Assembly (NCBI GenBank): GCA_024811115.1
Contig: JAKOGH010000693.1
Location: forward strand, 1-38,382
Direction of reading: 5' to 3'
Origin: Terana coerulea
Taxonomy: Eukaryota > Basidiomycota > Agaricomycetes > Polyporales > Phanerochaetaceae
Length of the DNA stretch: 38,382 nt
How positions within the stretch are numbered: position 1 is the stretch's first letter; each line of letters begins with the position of its first letter. This document shows positions 1 to 8,900 of this stretch, one piece after another. A model generated the notes under the pieces. That model ran no database searches and was not told the DNA's origin. It worked only from the letters and a program-made list of their open reading frames with translations. The translations under genes and the position numbers were made by a program.

Positions 1-461
1 GGTCACTTTCAAGAGCATATTACCGGCGTGCAGATGGCGTCCTCGTTGTGTACGACGTCACCCAGCATCGCTCGTTCGACGCGCTGCCTACATGGTTCTC
101 CGAATTCGAAGGCTATGCGCGCAGCGACGTCCCGAAGGTTGTCGTCGGGACTAAGGTCGACCAGGTCAGTGTACATGCTGCAGCTTCAGCACTTCCGTTC
201 GCATGTCTGATCATTGCGCAGAACGCTTTGCGTCAGGTCACGTACAGGGAGGGTCACTGTCTCGCCCAGCAGCAGGACGGCTTGTTCTTTGAGGCCTCCG
301 CTGTGACGGCCGACGGGGTGGAGGAGCCTTTCGTGGAACTCGTCCGAAAGATCCTTGCCGCGAGAGCTCAGGAAGGATCCCGGAGCCCTAACGGCAAGCA
401 CCTTCGAGTGGACGACCCACCACCTGCGTACAGCTCCGGGCGCAAAGGCTGCTGCTACTAG
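1..461 (+). CDS. Rab-family small GTPase (Rab18-like), 3' end
   Basis: The 5' part of this gene lies outside the window. The visible frame starts inside switch II/alpha2 and reads SLSRAYYRRADGVLVVYDVT, matching the Rab signature after the WDTAGQE motif, followed by the G4 guanine-recognition motif as GTKVDQ and the G5 motif as FFEASAVT. An intron fits at 165-221 (57 nt, in frame), which joins KVDQ to NALRQVTYREG as in other Rabs; an alternative acceptor at 236 is also in frame. The protein ends in GRKGCCY, so a double-cysteine near the C-terminus is available for geranylgeranylation, as expected for a Rab acting on membranes in vesicle or lipid-droplet traffic. The motif spacing and the FDALPTWFSEFE segment resemble Rab18 more than Rab5 or Rab7, but the subfamily call is inference. 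The family is sure; the exact subtype is not. Confidence 0.88.
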   Translation, partial: SLSRAYYRRADGVLVVYDVTQHRSFDALPTWFSEFEGYARSDVPKVVVGTKVDQVSVHAAASALPFACLIIAQNALRQVTYREGHCLAQQQDGLFFEASAVTADGVEEPFVELVRKILAARAQEGSRSPNGKHLRVDDPPPAYSSGRKGCCY

Positions 462-1013
462 GTCTCTGGACGCATTGGTGCCTACCGAATCTTGGGAAAT
501 CCCGGCGCTGTAGCGTCGTTGTCTTTGTATCCTGGGCTCGTAGTCATCTCTTGATATGTAATATTATGTTGTGTTGTGTAGTAAGCAGACCAGGTAGGTG
601 CAATATGTGTATAGATTCCCCGCACCTATATACAGGCTGGGATCTCCGCTTCGGCCCTTTGTTGTCTTCTCTATCATTTTCTGTGCGCAGCATCACTGCG
701 AATCCCCGTACCCTGGGAGTGGCAAAGGTCAGCTAGCGTCTAGCCGACAAAGTAGGCTACCACATTGCTTTATACAGGTAAAGTCAAGCCAGCAGTCAAC
801 AACGTCAACGTTTCAACCTTCTGGGCTTGATGCAAATGATTGTGTAGAGGATCAATCTCACGCGGTTTCAGTATAAACACGCCAAGCTTGGCAGACAACG
901 CTCCTCACTCTCTTTCCCCTCGCCCATGTGAGTCCATTCGTATAGTGTGCTGGCAGTGCAAGCTACCCTCATTTTTGACGATAGTAACATTGCTCTTTAA
1001 TAGAAGCACTACG
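462..1013. other. 3' flank of the Rab gene; no gene seen
   Basis: AT-richer sequence after the Rab stop codon. Short open frames occur on both strands without domain-like composition. A pyrimidine-rich stretch ending in a GTGAGT donor-like hexamer near 929 and a possible acceptor near 1003 could form a 5'-leader intron of the following small gene, but this is not supported by coding sequence. Confidence 0.4.
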
Positions 1014-1483
1014 ATGGAAGGACACAGTTTGTACGATTTGGACGTCAGCCTGAGAAGCGTGGAGAGACATCTGAGAGTAATCGCTGGGTATATGCTACGC
1101 AAGTAGGTCCCTTCCGTATATATGACAGGGTATGTGTGTTTAATATCGCCCTCGCTCTCTGCAGTGAAATGCGATCCTGCGGTGTTTTGTATGAGCCTGG
1201 AATGCCCGATATAAATGGAGACCCGCTGCCTGAGAGGCTCGCTCGCTCGCTCCGCGACGTGTATTCATTTAATGGATCATTCGAGGGGGTGAAGTACCTG
1301 GAGCGTGAGTCGCCATCATTCTCAGAACCTGCTTGGAGGCTGAAAGCTATGCGTTATGCCACGCACGCAGCTGATGATATATCGGCCCTCATGAAAGCGT
1401 ACTGGCTGACGTCTCAAAATAATTTTGGGACGATTATGTTTCTCTACATCGTTACCTCACCGGGCACGCACCGAAGTCGATAG
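1014..1483 (+). CDS. Hypothetical small spliced gene
   Basis: I do not recognise this protein. An ATG at 1014 opens 29 codons plus two bases, then a GTAGGT donor at 1103 and a CTCTGCAG acceptor at 1164 define a 62-nt intron of normal size. After splicing, the frame continues (N)EMRSCGVLYEPGMPD and runs to TAG at 1483, giving about 135 residues. The composition is soluble and mixed-charge, with no signal peptide, no membrane segment and no repeated motif. Support is the good acceptor polypyrimidine tract, the intron length and frame continuity; there is no homology evidence. It may be a real lineage-specific gene or a chance pair of open frames. Confidence 0.33.
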
Positions 1484-3596
1484 CTGAGGAATCAAGAGCC
1501 TCATCCAGGGAATGCACAACATTTCTGGGTAATGTGTTCTACTTGTCAGCGTACACTGCGCTGGTGCTTGTTGGTGCTTGGTACTACAGCCGCTGATCAG
1601 CCTGACAAATATGCCCGCCTCTATGACAGTGGCAGGACCAATACGATGGTATATCATGTACGCTGGTGTCTTGTGAATTAATTTGTGAGACCAACGGCGA
1701 ATTATGCGTGGAGGCACTCGCTACAATTGAGTAGCTATAGCTGGAGCGCCGCTTTGCGACCCTGTCACAATCACTGCGAGCTACGGAGGCTGCTCGGACT
1801 CCCTAGTTGAAGGGAAGCAGCGGTCCGGCGCTAGATGCGTCTTTGTGGCGTTGTGCGGAGACTGTCCATGAATTCAAGGTCCGACGTCTTCGTCGTAGTT
1901 CGGACATGCGAAAGACCAATTTGCAGAACGGACGGGCGAGTGGAAGGCCCGACAATTGAACTGGGATAATCACTCACACGACCCTGGCTGTCATATGTTC
2001 TGTCTCGGTTCCGTCAGGCTTGAAGTTTAGTTTGAGTTTAGCCTCAACTTCAGTAACACGCAGTCGGTCTATTTAGTCGAACTTCGGGGCGGTCGCCACA
2101 TCCCGTTTCGTAACCATCTGCCCACTCGGAACCCAAGAACTGGAGCCGACCTGTCAGGCAGGGCTCAACAACCGGTGCGTCAATCTAGGTATGCACATGG
2201 ACTTACGTACCTTCTCAACTTCGGGACCGCAGTCTCTGCGTCATCATAATCCAAGGCCGAATTTGGCTGGGCGGCCGCGCGGAAAATTTCAGGAACAATT
2301 CATCGAGGCCGTGCCGTGACCGGTAGGCCCAAATGGAGATGTCGCTTGGGGATGTGGTACGCGGAGAACACACGGAATTTGATGAATGAACGTACACCTT
2401 AGTGCACCAAAGTTAGTACAACAAAATCAAACTCACCTGCACCGTCATCAAATGGAGGCCCTAGGCAGGGCGCTCTTGGCGCTGATTCAAAGCGGTAACG
2501 GCGTTCGGGATTCCCGCCGTTGGTGCGCTCTCGCCGGTCACGACTGCGCTCTCGAGCTTTCTAGCACATGCCCGCATCCCCGTTGCAGTTTCAGCTTAGT
2601 CCTGTGGCCCTACATTGCAAATGGACCTTTTTCCGGCGAGAGGGCTGTCGCTGAGGCGACCTGGTCCGGAGCAAGATTATTACTTAGCTCCAGATTCGAC
2701 CTTCGTCGGTGCCTGCAGGTGATGAAATTAGCACATGCCGTTGACAGAGTCAGGCGTCACTTACGGCAGACAGACCATTACAGCGTGTACAGCAGGTGGT
2801 GGTAGCGAGGAGGAACTGGCCATCTCCAGCTTGGCGACCGGACTACTGGTGGCCCACATGACTAGTCGTCAGGCAGTGGCAAAGAATGGAAGACATCGTG
2901 CATGTGAAGCGATGCTCCTGCTTTGAGTAACAACGGGCCCCTAATGCAAAGTTTATGCAACGTGAGTTTGCCAAATGCGATTCATGAATGGAAGTACGTA
3001 CTTACGCAACGACGGTCCATCTAAGCAACGGCTCTAAGACAAGCTTCAAGCTCTATAGCCCACTGAAGCGCTGCCCGAGCGGAGAGCATTCCCGTAGAAG
3101 CCTGCCATAACCACACTCGGGCGCTCAGTGTTTGACATTCAGAAGGCTGCAGAGACGGCCACTAATCATGAGAAGTATGAGTCGGGTTGAGCTGCAGGAG
3201 ATTCCGAGAGGTCCGCCGCCTTTCCGCTCACGCGACTCAGCAAGATGAGCGCTTATGCGGTCGATGTTCGAATCCCGTGCGGTGCAGGTGCTGTATCAAT
3301 GCTGTATCCCCAAAAGCCTCGCTCATTCGACTGATAACTGATAGATCAGTGGCGAGACCCGCAACACAATCGATAGTGTTCAAATGCCGTATACACCAGA
3401 GGTCCGAGGAATCGGATTGCGCGCGTACCGGCGCCCCGTTACAAGCTACCTAAACTCTAGTATAAGCCGAAAATATGACTTCGACAATCTGTAAGTGTAC
3501 CCACCCAGTACCTAGCAATCACATCGCTAGGAACGAGTGTCCTTGGTGCTATTCAAGGTTATCAGCGAGAGCTCTTTGCATATAATTTGGAGCTCC
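1484..3596. other. Gene-poor stretch
   Basis: I see no supportable gene here. A 139-codon open frame (2386-2805, plus) has an arbitrary-looking composition rich in R, C, H and S and no domain. Overlapping frames of similar length occur on both strands, as expected by chance in moderately GC-rich DNA. A short imperfect duplication (GGTGCTTGTTGGTGCTTGG) is seen near 1563-1581. Confidence 0.4.
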
Positions 3597-3860
3597 TCAC
3601 CGTTTTCGCCACCCGCCGAAGCCGCCCCATCCTGCTTCAACCCATGCTGGCGGCTGCCAGAAGGGTGGACCAGCAAACGGTGTCACTAACGCTCCGTCTC
3701 CTACAAGGCCTCCTGGGACTAGGCTCGCAGTAGGCGCGGCTGACGTTGCCGATGGACTCCATGGTATTTGGGGCACGGGTGACGCGAAAGCACTGGCAAG
3801 AATATACGCGGTCGTAATTGAGGTGGTAAGGATACGCATCACCGATGAAGGACTTGGCAT
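3597..3860 (-). CDS. Small secreted protein, Pro/Gly/Trp-rich
   Basis: Reading the minus strand, MPSPSSVMRI is followed by a hydrophobic core (LTTSITTAYILASAFA) and a likely signal-peptidase site AFA|SPVPQ. The mature part is short (about 60 residues), rich in Pro, Ala, Gly and Trp, has no cysteine, and ends GGFGGWRKR. I chose the ATG at 3860. The next upstream ATG (3896) appears to lie inside a 60-nt intron with GTGAGT donor (3942) and TTTCCCAG acceptor (3883), so the leader is probably spliced. The ATG at 3839 is an alternative that also keeps the signal peptide. A TATA-like octamer lies about 140 bp upstream. Function unknown; short secreted proteins without domains are common in wood- and litter-decaying basidiomycetes. 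Length and signal peptide are seen; the role is not inferred. Confidence 0.6.
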   Translation of the reverse strand: MPSPSSVMRILTTSITTAYILASAFASPVPQIPWSPSATSAAPTASLVPGGLVGDGALVTPFAGPPFWQPPAWVEAGWGGFGGWRKR

Positions 3861-3882
3861 TATAGTTAGTGGCGCTAATAAA

Positions 3883-3942
3883 CTGGGAAATCGCATGTTA
3901 ATAATCGACGATGAAAGTAAGCACGAGGTTTAGGAAACTCAC
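3883..3942 (-). other. Probable 5'-leader intron
   Basis: A 60-nt stretch on the minus strand starts with the consensus donor GTGAGT, contains a CCTAAAC branch-like sequence and ends TTTCCCAG. It lies just upstream of the chosen ATG of the small secreted protein gene and would remove an upstream ATG in the same frame. Confidence 0.5.
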
Positions 3943-3999
3943 CGGTTGAATCTCGAGGAGGCCAGCTCCAGGAGCTAGGAAGCAACCCAGTGAGGTATA

Positions 4000-4007
4000 T
4001 TTATATA
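4000..4007 (-). promoter_or_regulatory. TATA box candidate
   Basis: TATATAAA on the minus strand inside a nearly palindromic AT block (3995-4008), about 140 bp upstream of the ATG of the small secreted protein gene. Position suits a core promoter if the leader carries the intron described above. Confidence 0.45.
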
Positions 4008-4287
4008 CACAATATCATGCATCATAATGATGTGCTCGTAGATAATATCATGTCGCCCAACACCAGGAAACATCTGACATCTGTTGCAGTAGATCCTGTT
4101 AGTGATACTTTGTTCGGATGGATCGCTCGGCGCTGTTGGCGCCATCTCTCCGACAGGGAGGTTGGGGAAAGAAGTTGTCAAGAAGATATATGATCAGAGA
4201 TAGGTATACAGCATTCAAAGAGAAACGCTTCGAAGCGAAAGAAGGAGATTGTGGAATTCGTGAAACGTATATGACGACTATACCAGT

Positions 4288-6204
4288 TCACGCAAACGGA
4301 TCATCATCATCAGGTTTTGAGTCTGGCACGCTGCGGTTGTACTTGAGCGCAGCGTCCTTATAGTCCGTCGGGTTTCCGTATATCTGGTTATTCCGCATGT
4401 CGTCTTCGTGGAGCATGGCGTAATCGGTGCGACCAAGAGGTATGAGACGGTGCATAGCTCGCCCGAGAGGCGGGCCGCGTTTGGGAGGTGTCGTAGGCGG
4501 GGAAGGAGGAGGAGAAGGAGCGGGTGGCGGCGGCGTATTGACTAGACGAGGTTGCTTTTGAACATTGTGATGTATAACTGACGGGCCTGCAGGCTGCGGT
4601 ACTGATTGGAGCGCCGGTTCGCCGCGCCCGACCTGGGGCGGGCGCTGGATCCCCTCTAAAGTGTCGGCCAAGAAGTCCTCGGCCTGCGCTATGTAGTCGT
4701 CGGGCCCACCACTGCCTCTCAAAGGCTGCGCATCGTTTGGTTCTCGCCGTAAGGCATTGGGTCTCGCGCCGTCGTCAGTCGGAGTATGGACGTAATACAT
4801 GTACGGGTTGTCGTTCCCTTTCACCTGAGTGTTTTGTGATGTGACAGGCATGTCTGGACGGTGGTTAACACCCAAGCGTTTTCAAAGAGTAGGAAGAACT
4901 TACCATGTAGCTTGGCCATTGCGTCTGGAGTTGAACTGCGGGCCGGTGGCTGGGGGTTATACTCGAAAGGGTTCGGAGAGCGCGGTGCAGGCTTGGCCGG
5001 AAGATTTCGTGGCGGGGCGAACTTGTACTTAGTCGGCAGCTTTGGAGGACCAGCAGTCGAGCCTCCGACCATAGCCTCGGCGGCAAGTCGCTGTGCCTCC
5101 TCACTCAAGGGGCCGAGCGGGGGCCGAAGTCGTGCTCTTCCAGATTGTCGAGTGGTGCAGGCGGAGGAGCGACAGGGGTGTGGACTTTCTTAACCTCGTC
5201 GTGACCAAGGTCGCGAGCCTTGCCTTGCCCACGTAGGGTCGTTCGTCCGGTTCGTCTGGCTCCTCGGCCGGTACCTTCTTCATTCGCTTCGTGGCGTGGC
5301 GTGAGCGCCGAAGTTTACTCGCGCGGCGTTCGAGGAAGCTTGTAGATGGCGATGGCTCATCGCTAGAAAGATCTGAGGATGCCGAGCCCCTTGTCCGCTT
5401 GAACGACTGTTCGTCATCGGCGTAGTCGTCGTCCGAATCAGCCTCAAACGGTCGCTTCTTCGTCGTGCCGCCTATTTGCGCCGGAGGCATCCGCGGGAGC
5501 TCGGGCATGTTGAAGACGTGCTGCGCCGAAGGGCCAAGGTTAGGCATCTGGTGGATCTGGGAAGGGTTGGCTGCCGACTGCCGTCGCGAGGGCTCTTCCG
5601 CGTTTTCCTGACGAGGTGCTTCGCCAGCATCGCGGCCCTCGTCTACCGGACCATGGCCTTGCTCCTCGCTCAGGGCAGCGAGCTTCTGTCGGTGTTCGTC
5701 GTAGAATGCGGCATATTTCTCTGCGTCTCGCTCTGGCTCTGCGTCCCCACCTCCCTTGTCCATCATGTGCTGAAGAAAACGTCCGAAAGCGGTCTCGTCC
5801 CCTACAAGGGCGATGATCTCTTCCTGCAGTATGTCCATCTTCTGACGTTCCTCCTGGAGTCGCGTGCCCGCCAGCTCCGCGCGCTCGAGGGCATCATTGG
5901 CTTTCGCGTGGAGTATATTGAGGAATTCGTGAGTGTCTTTCCTACGCTCCCTCAGGCCTGCCATCATCTTGTCAAGCCATTCCGGGTCATCAGGGTTCAG
6001 CCCAGGAAAGGTTTCGGGAATGAAGTTTGTGTTGTCGTCGATGGTGATGACTTCCTCGGGAATGTGTGGGAAGTATGCCGCAAACATCTGGTCTTCGACG
6101 TTTCGAGAGCTGTACGAGTGGCCTTGGCTCTGCGGTTGCGGCGGAGAGTTGTTGGGCGCTCCTGGCTGTGTGAAGACTTGTGGGCGAATGCCTCCCTTCT
6201 GCAT
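4288..6204 (-). CDS. Coiled-coil, low-complexity, probably nuclear protein
   Basis: I do not recognise the family. The first ATG (6204) opens MQKGGIRPQV, then a conserved-looking acidic segment (MFAAYFPHIPEEVITIDD), a long charged helical region rich in E, K, R and Q that should form a coiled coil (about residues 70-200), a KKRPFEADSDDDY acidic patch with nearby KR-rich clusters that look like nuclear localisation signals, and a proline-rich tail ending DDDDPFA. A clear 50-nt intron (4854-4903, GTAAGT...CCAG) separates the last exon. Between about 5100 and 5230 the frame changes twice: a tandem 5-bp repeat at 5217-5230 and a short G4 run at 5109-5112. Correcting both gives about 620 residues with phases that fit the downstream intron. 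It follows the zinc-finger gene in tandem, 341 bp after that gene's stop. Function unknown. Confidence 0.6.
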
Positions 6205-6545
6205 CTTGGTATGTCGTTGCGGCGTGCGTATGGGGATGGAATTGTAGATATCAGGCAAAAGGAGAATGATGATGGTGAGTGTTAGGAGGAAGGGACAGTA
6301 CGGCCACTTCGAGAGGTACATAAGTACGGTGTGAGTGGCTTGGGCCACTCGGTGGCGTTCGAGATGCATCCATATCGGGCAATTCCAAGATAATCGCGCC
6401 ATCGCATCACAGCTGTAGAACAATGGATTGTCGCACAAGGCTCAAGCCAGCGGCAGGAATACAACACCTAAATGACATATGAATACATTCCAGTGAAAAT
6501 ACAGGTTCAAGCGATCTGGATATCTTACAGCAGTATGTGCGTAGA

Positions 6546-7711
6546 CTACTGCTCCGGTTCTTCAGAGCCCGTGCGGTGGAATCCATCGCGCGAAGCAGGT
6601 GGTAGCATGAGTTCCTGAGCTTGTGGTCTATGTGATCCCTCATTAATAAAAGAAAGTACAACAACTCCATATGAACGCACCCAAAGGTCGCACGTAACAC
6701 CTCGTCGAGCAACGCATCTTTGCGATCTCGCCACTGTTGCTCTTCATGGCGAAGCATTTGGAGCTCCTCGATGAGGCTGGCGTGTTCCTCGATTGCAAAC
6801 TGATGCTTTGCTTTCATGACGATATACTTGACCAACGCCGGTGAGCGACCCATGATGAGACCAGTATTGGGATCCAGCTGAGCAGCAAGATGTGGCGGGA
6901 GGCCGTCCTCTGGATCGGACTCCTCATCCAGGTCCGGACTTTGCGACCTGCGAACGACGGCTCCGTTGGCGTGCTCGCCGTTGGTATCTGCGGGCGACAT
7001 CCGATCCTCAAAATCACCGGTATCTGGCGGGTCGACCTTGAAAGTGCTGTATCCGTCGTTCGTTGGTTGACTGGATGCCTCCGGCTCTTCTCGCTTTCTC
7101 TTTCTGTTCCCACCCCGGCCAGGCTGCGGAGGTATGATGTTATGCTGCATACGCATGTGCTTCGCGAGAGCATCAGAGCGAGTGAACGACTTGTCGCACT
7201 CTGTGGCAAGCGCGTTCTTTCAGCGAACGCATTTAATGCTCCAGCGGAAACGCGCTTACCAGGACGAGAGCATATGAAGGGCTTTTCTCCTGTGTGCGAC
7301 CTAATGTGGGATATAAGTGCAAAGCGTGAGGTCTGTGCGATCCCTCTCCGCGGACATGTTTTCCATTCGCATGTGTAGTTAGACTTGTGCACGCCAATGT
7401 GGTCTGCGTAGGGTCAGTCATGCAATTACACGTGAGTGGCGTACAGACTGACCGTTGTGTATGTGGTCAATTAATGACGGCAAATGGTCAAATACTCTTC
7501 CACATTCCTCCCACTGGCATGCCATGGTATCATCTCCCTCATTCGCGGGGAATTGCCCTTCGGTCGCCAATGGTGAGGGTGGGCGCGACATTCCGTTGCC
7601 TTCGTACACAGTGACGGATGCGCCATCGTCGGAGGATGCGTCGGAGACATGCGCAGGTTCTTCAGGCGGCACGGGCGAGGGTGAAGGCGAGTAGGATGGA
7701 CTTTGCGCCAT
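6546..7711 (-). CDS. C2H2 zinc-finger protein resembling Iec1/YY1
   Basis: Four exons (7453-7711, 7260-7403, 6681-7200, 6546-6627) with introns of 49, 59 and 53 nt give a 334-residue protein with an uninterrupted frame. After an S/P-rich N-terminus come three C2H2 fingers: CQWEECGRVF at about residue 65, YTCEWKTCPRRG at about 97 with the classic HTGEKPF linker, and CSRPECDKSFTRSDALAKH at about 130. A basic GGNRKRKREEPE segment suggests nuclear targeting, and a later helical region (HASLIEELQMLRHEEQQWRD) may be a coiled coil. The finger set and the DHIGVHKSNYTCEW linker resemble the YY1-like Iec1 subunit of fungal INO80 chromatin-remodelling complexes. That assignment is from memory of the family and is inference; a DNA-binding role is firm. 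It is divergent from TAF11, only 198 bp away. Confidence 0.8.
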
Positions 7712-7909
7712 CGCAAGGATGAGTGCGGGGATTTGAATCGGTGGGCCGTGGGTCAACGGTTCCGGTTAACGTTGGCAATGCGCGCCAATCACTTGATGCT
7801 TCGGTGCTTCAAAGTTTCTGACCGTGAGAAACTATGTCTGTTGACTGAAGTTCTAGATCTAGAACGAGCGTCGCTCTGCCTCAACCACGACTTCACGCGT
7901 ATACACGAA
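7712..7909. promoter_or_regulatory. Shared divergent promoter region
   Basis: Only 198 bp separate the ATG of the zinc-finger gene (minus) from the probable ATG of TAF11 (plus). Both promoters and leaders must fit here, so the two genes may share control. I see no clear TATA box. Confidence 0.45.
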
Positions 7910-8900
7910 ATGAGCTCTCCATTTGCCAACTATCCCGTACCAGGAGCGGACGTTTCTACCAGCGAATCCAGCTGCACGAGCGACTCCGGCACCAGCAAGG
8001 GGAACTGGCGCGAAGAGAGGACGGAAGCCAAAGAACGCAGGCCTTACCACCGAGTCTGCTCGTACATCTCCTCAGACCTCTCCGACGACCAGTCAGCCTA
8101 CCCCTTACAGTGGGCAGCGATACAAACGACTGTCGCCGGGCCAAGTACGCCCCACCCAGAGGCATCCGGGTCTTCGACCAGCGCAGACCCAGAACATGCG
8201 CAGCTCAGCTCAGAGACAGGAGGCGTTATCAGTCTTCCTGGCGTGGTCGTCAGCCCCGCTACCCCCTCTGGGGACCCGACTGCCCCACGTCCTGGTCTCC
8301 GGGGGTGCAGAAGAGGATGGAGAGGGGAAGATGAGATGCTTCCTGCCATGGCCGATGACGATTATTCCGCTCAGCTGTCATGGCAGAGCCAGTCGAAGGA
8401 TAACTTGAAGTGCGTAGTCTGTGCTAAGGAATGCGCGTGAACGACTGACCGGATTATCTGACGTCTGTAGAGTTCTGATGGACAACTTCAGTCCGGCGCA
8501 ATATGACAGATTCGAGGCGTACCGCAGACACGCACTCCCGAAACAAGCCGTTCGGAAAGTGCGCAAACCATCCTCTTATATCATGGTGCTCCTAAGCCAT
8601 GATTTTGCAGGTCATCCAGCAAACGCTTGGTCAACAAGTGTCGCAGCCTGTCGCCCAAATCGTCGCAGGTTTCGGGAAGGTATTCGTGGGCGAAATTGTC
8701 GAGAAAAGGTACGTGTACGCTAGCTTCATCGATCATGTCCGCCTACACAATGCATAGCGCGAGCGGTTCAGCTGCGGCGAGGCGAAACCGGCCCTCTGTC
8801 GCCTGACCACCTGCGGGAGGCGTATCGGCTGTATCAGATGGAAACAGGGCGTGTAGGAGCTGCACGCCCTGTGCGGTCCAAGCGGATATTCACGAAGTGA
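7910..8900 (+). CDS. TAF11: TAF11, TFIID subunit (TAFII28-like histone fold)
   Basis: The C-terminal two thirds are typical of TAF11, which pairs with TAF13 through a histone fold in TFIID. Exons at 8471-8558 and 8611-8708 encode VLMDNFSPAQYDRFEAYRR, AVRK|VIQQTLGQQVSQPVAQI and FGKVFVGEIVEK; the last exon (8758-8900) encodes the ETGPLSPDHLREAYRLY helix and ends KRIFTK. Introns are 61, 52 and 49 nt. The first exon frame (from 7910) joins LSWQSQSKDNLK to the histone fold, but an overlapping frame around 7960-8110 carries GAKRGRKPKN, an AT-hook-like motif, and EEDGEG near 8310, which suggests small indels in the low-complexity N-terminus. At 8704-8707 an AAAA run shifts the frame: with one A fewer the protein reads EIVEK|ARAVQLRRG as expected. 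The family is sure; the start and N-terminus are not. TAF11 is normally essential, so sequence error is likelier than a pseudogene. Confidence 0.85.

Noticed and set aside
3258..3295. TTCGAAT followed by CCCGT, resembling a tRNA T-loop
   Set aside because: The flanking five bases do not pair into a T-stem, and no D-arm, anticodon arm or acceptor stem can be formed upstream.
6205..6438. N-terminal extension of the coiled-coil protein from 6438
   Set aside because: The extra residues look like a translated leader with a chance hydrophobic stretch, and the ATG at 6204 is followed by typical low-complexity nuclear-protein sequence.
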